From Archangium gephyra (GTDB lineage: Bacteria > Myxococcota > Myxococcia > Myxococcales > Myxococcaceae), in NCBI RefSeq assembly GCF_001027285.1, contig NZ_CP011509.1, positions 1 through 64,000 of the forward strand: DNA of 64,000 bases, given 5' to 3'. The position numbers and the translations under genes were made by a program. The notes under the pieces are model-generated. The model saw nothing but the letters and a program-made list of their open reading frames with translations. It did no database searches and was not told the DNA's origin. Below, piece after piece: positions 58,919 through 64,000 of this stretch (positions are counted from its first letter, which is position 1; each line of letters opens with the position of its first letter).

Positions 58919-60889
58919 TTACCTGAACTGCCAGGCGCGGACGTAGTTGACCTCGAAGGAGTTGCCCTCACCGGTGGGCGTGGTGCCGTCCGGCGTGCCG
59001 CTCGCGCTGCCGAACCACAGGTCCAGCATGAGGTACATCGGGTCGGGCATGGTGACGTTCACCGTCCAGAACGGCTGGCCGTCGAAGTAGAACGTCTGCC
59101 GCCCCGGCTCCCACTTCACCGCGTACGTGTGGAAGCCCGCCGACAGGTCCACCGTCTGCAGCGTCTTGTGCCCGGCGTTGGGATTGTCCGCGCCGTTGGG
59201 CCAGATCGTCGCGGCGAAGGCGACCGGGTGCAGGTTGGCGTCACCCCAGCCGGAGTCGGGGCCGCCACCCGGGTAGGCTTCCATGATGTCGATCTCGGGA
59301 CGGCGATCGCCCGGGTGATTGAACAGCCAGAACGCCGGCCACACGCCACGGCCGATGGGCAGCTTCGCCTCCATCTCGAAGAAGCCATACGTCTGGTAGT
59401 ACTTCCCGTCGGTGTCGATGGTGCGGTTGAAGAAGCTCCCGCTCGCGTCGCGCTGCGGCCAGATCTTCAGCACGCCGTTCTTCACCGCGTAGTTGATGGT
59501 GGGGTTCGGGGTCTCGTACCAGATGTGGTTGTTCCACTTGCTGGTGTCGAAGCCACTGTTGAACTCCTCGGAGAACGTCAGCACGTAATGGCTCGCGTCC
59601 TGGCCCACCGGCCCGCCGCCCGAGGGCGCCGTGCCACCGGTGACGTCCAGCGTGCCGACGATGTAGCGCGTCTCGTTGTCCGCGGTGACGCCCGGCCCCG
59701 CCGCCAGCGTGACGCGGTTGTTGGGGGCGGACAGGGGGTAGAGGCCCACGCGAATCGTGTACGTCCCCGCCGGGAAGTTCGTGGGCACCGTCACCGAGCG
59801 GTTGTAGGAGATGGCCCCGCTCCAGATGGAGGTGTCCACCGGCGGCAGGTGGTCGCCACTGAGGGGCATCTGCGTGCCGCTCGCGTTCACGAAGTGGACG
59901 AAGGCGTAGTAGTTCTGGGACATGGGCACCGCGTTCCACCGCATGCCCAGCGTCACCGTCTGGCCCGCCTGCGCGGACAGCGCCGGGTTGGACAGCTGCA
60001 GGACCTGGGTGGTGGTGGGCTGCGTCTGGCCCACGGTGAGCGTGCCGATGGTGTAGCGCGTCTCGCCGTCCACCGTGACACCGGGCCCGGCCCGCAGGGC
60101 GATGCGGGTGTCCGGCGCGGACATGGAGTAGAGCCCCACGCGGATGGTGTACTGGCCGGCGGGGAAGCTGGACGGCACCGTCACCGTGCGGTTGTAGGAG
60201 ACGGCGCCATTCCACGTCGCCGTGCTCACCGGCGGCAGGTGATCGCCACTGAGGGGCATCTGCGTGCCGCTGGCATTCACGAAGTGGACGAAGACGTAAT
60301 AGTCCTGGCCCTGCGGCACGGCGTTCCACCGCATGCCCAGCGTCACGCTCTGCCCGGGCTGCGCGGAGAGGCTCGGGGTGGCGAGCTGGAGGATTTCGGA
60401 GGTGGCCGCGCCCACGGTGAGCGTGCCGACGGTGTAGCGGAGCTGGTCATCGACGGTGACGCCCGTGCCCAGGCCCAGCGAGACGCGGCCCCAGGGCGAG
60501 TGCTGCTGGTAGAGGCCGACGCGGATGGAGTAGGTGCCGCGCGGCAGCGTGGACGGCAGCGCCACCGTGTGGTTGTAGGCGACGGTGCCGCTCCACCGGG
60601 AGGTGGCGACGGGCGGCGAGTGGTCCGCGCCGGCCGGGGCGTGGTTGGCGCCGCTGGCGTCGACGAAGTGGACGAAGACGCCGTAGTCCTCGGCCATGGG
60701 CACGGCGTTGAAGCGCATGGCCAGCGTCACGGACTGGCCCGGCGCGGCCGTCAGAGCCGGCGTGCCCAGCCGCTGCACCGTGGTGCCCTGGGCCCACGCC
60801 TCCGGGCTCAGCACGAGGAGGAAGCACGCGAGCAGGACGCCGGACGAGAACTCAGACAGTTTCTGGAGCGATTTCAGGATTTCTTTCAC
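58919..60889 (-). CDS. Secreted GH16 beta-glucanase with three N-terminal beta modules
   Basis: 656 residues. The GTG at 60889 opens a signal peptide (GVLLACFLLVLSPEAWAQ). Three related modules of about 110 residues follow, each beginning QxLxxPxLxAxPGQSVTLGM and containing DYYVFVHFVNASG and YTIRVGLY. The GH16 catalytic domain starts FSEEFNSGFDTSKWNNHIWY. Its catalytic E-x-D-x-x-E is EIDIME in RRPEIDIMEAYPGG, and MYLMLDLWFGS is near the end. It should cleave beta-1,3 or beta-1,3-1,4 glucans outside the cell. The three modules may bind carbohydrate or act as spacers. Confidence 0.85.
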   Translation of the reverse strand: MKEILKSLQKLSEFSSGVLLACFLLVLSPEAWAQGTTVQRLGTPALTAAPGQSVTLAMRFNAVPMAEDYGVFVHFVDASGANHAPAGADHSPPVATSRWSGTVAYNHTVALPSTLPRGTYSIRVGLYQQHSPWGRVSLGLGTGVTVDDQLRYTVGTLTVGAATSEILQLATPSLSAQPGQSVTLGMRWNAVPQGQDYYVFVHFVNASGTQMPLSGDHLPPVSTATWNGAVSYNRTVTVPSSFPAGQYTIRVGLYSMSAPDTRIALRAGPGVTVDGETRYTIGTLTVGQTQPTTTQVLQLSNPALSAQAGQTVTLGMRWNAVPMSQNYYAFVHFVNASGTQMPLSGDHLPPVDTSIWSGAISYNRSVTVPTNFPAGTYTIRVGLYPLSAPNNRVTLAAGPGVTADNETRYIVGTLDVTGGTAPSGGGPVGQDASHYVLTFSEEFNSGFDTSKWNNHIWYETPNPTINYAVKNGVLKIWPQRDASGSFFNRTIDTDGKYYQTYGFFEMEAKLPIGRGVWPAFWLFNHPGDRRPEIDIMEAYPGGGPDSGWGDANLHPVAFAATIWPNGADNPNAGHKTLQTVDLSAGFHTYAVKWEPGRQTFYFDGQPFWTVNVTMPDPMYLMLDLWFGSASGTPDGTTPTGEGNSFEVNYVRAWQFR

Positions 60890-61054
60890 GGGCAATCCGT
60901 TGCAGGGGGAAGGGGGGGACTTCGCCCCACGCATTGGCAACCGCCGTGCCAGCGTCCGCCCCATTCCAGGAAAGCCCGAAGGCCTGGAATTCCGCCTGCT
61001 TGCGGGAATGGAGCCTTCCCGGCGGCTGACACGTGACGACACACCTGTGACAGC

Positions 61055-63976
61055 TCACCGGCGCGCCTCGCCCCCCGAGCGGGCCGTGGCGGCCGGGCCC
61101 GGCGCGGCGGTGCGCCGCTCGTGCCGGGCCAGCCACGCGCGCACCTGGGCGAGCGAGTGCTGACCCGCCTCGCCCACGGACTCGAGCTCCACGCGGGCCT
61201 GGTGGGCTCCAGCGAGCGACTCCGCGCGGCGGCCCGTGGCATACCGCCCCCGGGCCAGGGCGAAGCGCGCCTCGGCGATGTCCTGGGCCGTGGCGGGAAT
61301 GGACTCCAGCAGCTTCAGCGCCTCCTCGAAGAGGGCCACGGCCTCGGGGCCATGCCCGCGCGCCAGGTGCACCTCGGCCATGCCTCGCAGGGGCGCGGCC
61401 ATGGTGGAGACCTTCTCCCGCCCCAGCGCCCGGTAGATGCGCAGGGCACGCGCGTAGTCGTCCCACGCCTCCGGGAGCCGGCCCAGCGCGCGGTACACCT
61501 CCCCCCGCTCCGCCAGCGAGTACGCGACGTCGTCGTGCCGCTCGCCAAAGGCCTTCAGGCGCAGGTCCAGCGCACGCTGGTGCCAGGCCAGGGCCTCGGG
61601 GTCGCGGCCGAGGCGGTGCAGCACGATGGCGATGTTGCAGACGGCCAGCGCGACACTCAGGTGCTCCTTGCCCAGCGACTTCTCCTTGATGGCCAGGGAG
61701 CGCTGGAAGTAGCGGAGCGCCTCCTCGTTGTCGTGCTGGAGGAAGGCGAGCACGCCCAGGCCGTTGAGCGCGGTGCCCGTCTCCGGGTGCTCCGGCCCCT
61801 GGACGCGCTCGCGGATGGAGAGGGTGCGCAGGAGCAGCGGGCGGGACTCCTCCAGGCGGCCCAGCTCCGTGAGGATGATGGCGGCGTTGTTGGCGGAAGC
61901 GGCGACCTCCGGGTGGTCCGGCCCCAGGGCCCGCTCGCGCAGGCCGAGGGCCCGCTGGGTGAGGGCGAGCGCCGTGGGCAGCTCGTCCATCTGCCGGACG
62001 GTGGCGCCCAGCACGTGCAGCGAGGCCCCCACGTCCGGGTGCTCCGGGCCGAGCAGCCGCTCGCGCAGCGCCAGGGCTCGCTCGGACGTCTTGCGCGCCT
62101 CGGCCAGCCGCGTCTGTCCGAGCTGGACGACGGCCATCGTGTTCAGCGTGAGGGCCAGGTCCACATGCTCGGGGCCGAGCTCCTTCTCCTGCAGGGCCAG
62201 CGTGCGCTCCAGGTACCGCAGCGCCTCCACGGGCTTACCCGCGCGCCAGGAGAGCTGGCCCAGGAACATGGACAGCGCCATCTCCTGCCGGGCCGGCCTC
62301 CCGAGTGACTCGAGCACCGCGTCCGCGTGGCGCGCGGAGCGCTGTCCGTCCTCGACGCGCCCCTGCTGCACGCCCACCGCGTTGATGAGGTGGATCCACG
62401 CCCACGCCTCGAGCTCCCGCTGCCTCGAGCGCGCGGCCGCGAGCAAGGCCTCGTCGAGGCTCTTCTCCGCCGCCCGGGCATCGCCTCCCGCGCTCCACAA
62501 CACGCCGAGCCACAGCAGGGCCTCCGCCTGGAGCGGGGAGCCCGGCGCGGCCCGCTCCGCGGCGTCCTTCGCCAGGGCGATGCCCTGGGTGTAGCGGCCC
62601 GCGGCGCGCAGCACCCGCGCCCGCGCCACCTGGGCCCACAGCGCGGGGGCGGACTCCCCGGGCTCCCGCACCGCCGCGGGGGCCCCTGCGGCGCCAGGGC
62701 CACACTGCGAGACGGGGCTCAGCGACTGCACGGCCTGCATCACCTTGCCCGCCACCTCGTCGTCCGCCTGGGCGAGCAGCTCCCCCAGCGCGCGCAACTC
62801 GTCACGCCGCCGTTGCAGGCAGGTGTCGCGCAGGTGGTAGTCCTCCTCCGGCTGCGTGGCGCGCACACGCGTGGCCTCGCAGTTGTCCCGGGTCTGCGCG
62901 GCCCAGTCCCGGGCATAGGTGTCCAGCAGGGGCCCGGCGCGCTTCCAGGCCTCCAGCGCGAAGGGGCGCCCGAGGGCCGAGAAGGCCCGGGCCGCCGCCT
63001 CCCTGCGCGCGTCGTCCCACAGGCCCGCGAGGCTCGCGGACTCGGCGCACAGGCGCTCCTCGCGCCAGCGCTGGTAGGGGAAGAGGCCCACGCCGGTGAG
63101 CACCGCCAGCACGAGGGCCCCGAGGCCCAGCCGGCGCGCGTGCGTGGCGCTCGCGTCCCGCGTCAGCTCCTGCAGCAGCGCGTCCAGGGAGGGGTAGCGC
63201 TCGCGCGGCTCCAGGGACAGGCCGCGCCGCAGCACCCGCCGCACGCGGGCGGGGATGCGGAGCGCGCTGGAGGGGGCGGGCGGTGCGTCGAAGCCATCAT
63301 CGAAGGGCCTGCGCCCGTGGAGCGCCTCGTACAGCGCGACGCAGAAGGAGAACTGGTCAGCGCGCGCGTCCGCGGGGCGGCCCGCCAGCACCTCCGGCGC
63401 CTGGTAGCCGCGCGTGCCCACCACGGGTGCGCCGCCCGCGCCTTCGCGCTCCACCTCGGCGTGGAGGAGCGCGAGCCCGAAGTCGGTGACGCGCGCGCGG
63501 CCGTCCCCGCCGAGCAGGACGTTGTCGGGCTTGAAGTCGCGGTGGACGAGCCCCGCGGCGTGCGCGGCCGCCAGCCCCCGCCCCGCCTGGAGGAAGACCT
63601 GCACCGTGTCGCGCCAGGCGCGGGGGCCGTCCTTCAGCCAGTCGCGCAGCGTGCCGCCATCGACGAACTCCATGGCCAGGAACACCTGGTCCCGGAGGTA
63701 GCTGCCGGCATCGTGCACGGAGACGACATTCGGGTGGGAGAGCCGCGCGAGCGCCTGCGCCTCCTGGAGCAGCCGCTGCTGCCGGGCCGCCCCGGGCACG
63801 TCCGCGTCCGTGCGCACGAGCTTGAGGGCCACCTTGCGATCGAGCTTCGGGTCATACGCCGCGTACACCACGCCCATGCCGCCGGAGCCCACCGGCTCCA
63901 GCACGACGTAGCGCCCCACGCTCGTGCCCCGCATCAGCGGACGCGACACGGGCCGGAGTCCCTCCCCCGTGGCCAC
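61055..63976 (-). CDS. Transmembrane Ser/Thr protein kinase with TPR domain
   Basis: About 973 residues from a GTG at 63976. The frame stays open to the window edge, so the true start may lie outside. Kinase domain: glycine loop GSGGMGVVY, catalytic Lys52 in VALKLV, the HRDFKPDN loop (His145-Asp147), DFG at 165-167 and APE in GYQAPEVLA. A single hydrophobic span (RLGLGALVLAVLTGVGLFPY) sits near 285-304. The outer part has repeated 42-residue kinesin-light-chain-like TPRs (AEARKTSERALALRERLLGP, then EHPDVGASLHVLG). This is the common myxobacterial kinase-TPR type, probably sensing a protein partner outside the membrane. Confidence 0.9.
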   Translation of the reverse strand: MATGEGLRPVSRPLMRGTSVGRYVVLEPVGSGGMGVVYAAYDPKLDRKVALKLVRTDADVPGAARQQRLLQEAQALARLSHPNVVSVHDAGSYLRDQVFLAMEFVDGGTLRDWLKDGPRAWRDTVQVFLQAGRGLAAAHAAGLVHRDFKPDNVLLGGDGRARVTDFGLALLHAEVEREGAGGAPVVGTRGYQAPEVLAGRPADARADQFSFCVALYEALHGRRPFDDGFDAPPAPSSALRIPARVRRVLRRGLSLEPRERYPSLDALLQELTRDASATHARRLGLGALVLAVLTGVGLFPYQRWREERLCAESASLAGLWDDARREAAARAFSALGRPFALEAWKRAGPLLDTYARDWAAQTRDNCEATRVRATQPEEDYHLRDTCLQRRRDELRALGELLAQADDEVAGKVMQAVQSLSPVSQCGPGAAGAPAAVREPGESAPALWAQVARARVLRAAGRYTQGIALAKDAAERAAPGSPLQAEALLWLGVLWSAGGDARAAEKSLDEALLAAARSRQRELEAWAWIHLINAVGVQQGRVEDGQRSARHADAVLESLGRPARQEMALSMFLGQLSWRAGKPVEALRYLERTLALQEKELGPEHVDLALTLNTMAVVQLGQTRLAEARKTSERALALRERLLGPEHPDVGASLHVLGATVRQMDELPTALALTQRALGLRERALGPDHPEVAASANNAAIILTELGRLEESRPLLLRTLSIRERVQGPEHPETGTALNGLGVLAFLQHDNEEALRYFQRSLAIKEKSLGKEHLSVALAVCNIAIVLHRLGRDPEALAWHQRALDLRLKAFGERHDDVAYSLAERGEVYRALGRLPEAWDDYARALRIYRALGREKVSTMAAPLRGMAEVHLARGHGPEAVALFEEALKLLESIPATAQDIAEARFALARGRYATGRRAESLAGAHQARVELESVGEAGQHSLAQVRAWLARHERRTAAPGPAATARSGGEARR

Positions 63977-64000
63977 CGAGACGTCATCCGCCGTCGCGGC

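Noticed and set aside
58561-58971. An acidic Glu-rich minus-strand protein opposite the TPM gene
   Set aside because: It is the complement of the Ser-encoding microsatellite; the plus strand has a signal peptide and TPM domain.
59129-61036. A 635-residue plus-strand frame opposite the GH16 gene
   Set aside because: Antisense shadow of the module repeats.

Overview
The window looks like chromosomal DNA from a myxobacterium, most likely a Cystobacterineae genome of the Archangium/Cystobacter kind. This is an inference from composition and gene content. GC is very high with strong third-position bias, and lipoproteins and multi-repeat surface proteins are numerous. One kelch protein ends in a MYXO-CTERM-like tail. 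The window also has a Ser/Thr kinase-TPR protein, a sigma-54 activator, orphan type VI-like effector cassettes, and no phage or plasmid backbone.

Layout. 1-5.7 kb: an acyl-CoA synthetase, a small conserved protein, an SGNH hydrolase and a beta-lactamase-family hydrolase. All four are broken by single-base indels, mostly lost C residues in C runs, so the damage looks like a sequencing problem rather than biology. 5.8-9.1 kb: a CHAT protease-STAND NTPase-transmembrane protein. 9.2-13.0 kb: a GNAT and a minimal NapA/NapC-type respiratory cluster. 13.1-15.5 kb: a lower-GC insert with an AAA ATPase carrying an AbrB-like tail, overlapping a PIN nuclease gene, next to gene debris. 15.5-19.0 kb: a VOC protein, a GH3 hydrolase, and a lipoprotein with a nuclease-like C-terminus overlapping a DUF3396 (type VI immunity) gene. 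19.0-21.7 kb: a sigma-54 enhancer-binding protein divergent from two tandem paralogues behind an excellent -24/-12 promoter. 21.7-26.7 kb: membrane and secreted proteins, a MarR regulator, a lipase-like effector with a CesT-like chaperone candidate, and an amidase. 26.8-30.0 kb: TetR plus two cytochromes P450. 30.1-35.2 kb: orphan genes, a Sel1 lipoprotein, a beta-barrel protein, a secreted protein and a GNAT. 35.2-42.1 kb: a GntR/YtrA-type operon with two ABC systems, one permease fused to an M1 aminopeptidase. 42.2-45.0 kb: a decayed alcohol dehydrogenase and a vanadium haloperoxidase. 45.1-50.5 kb: a five-gene effector islet (DUF2169, degenerate ketosynthase, DUF4150 PAAR-like, PD-(D/E)xK toxin, Imm49), bounded on both sides by related tRNA-T-arm-like repeats. 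50.5-64 kb: kelch lipoprotein, GNAT, MarR-CPBP pair, AlkD-like repair protein, TPM-domain protein, GH16 glucanase and a Ser/Thr kinase-TPR protein.

How it fits together. The main theme is interbacterial conflict: three separate effector/partner loci plus a CHAT-STAND protein and an ATPase-AbrB/PIN pair, none next to a secretion apparatus. The second theme is local regulation, with TetR-P450s, YtrA-ABC, MarR-CPBP with a perfect palindrome, and an activator beside its probable sigma-54 promoter. I see no rRNA, complete tRNA, CRISPR array, insertion sequence, integrase or replication origin.
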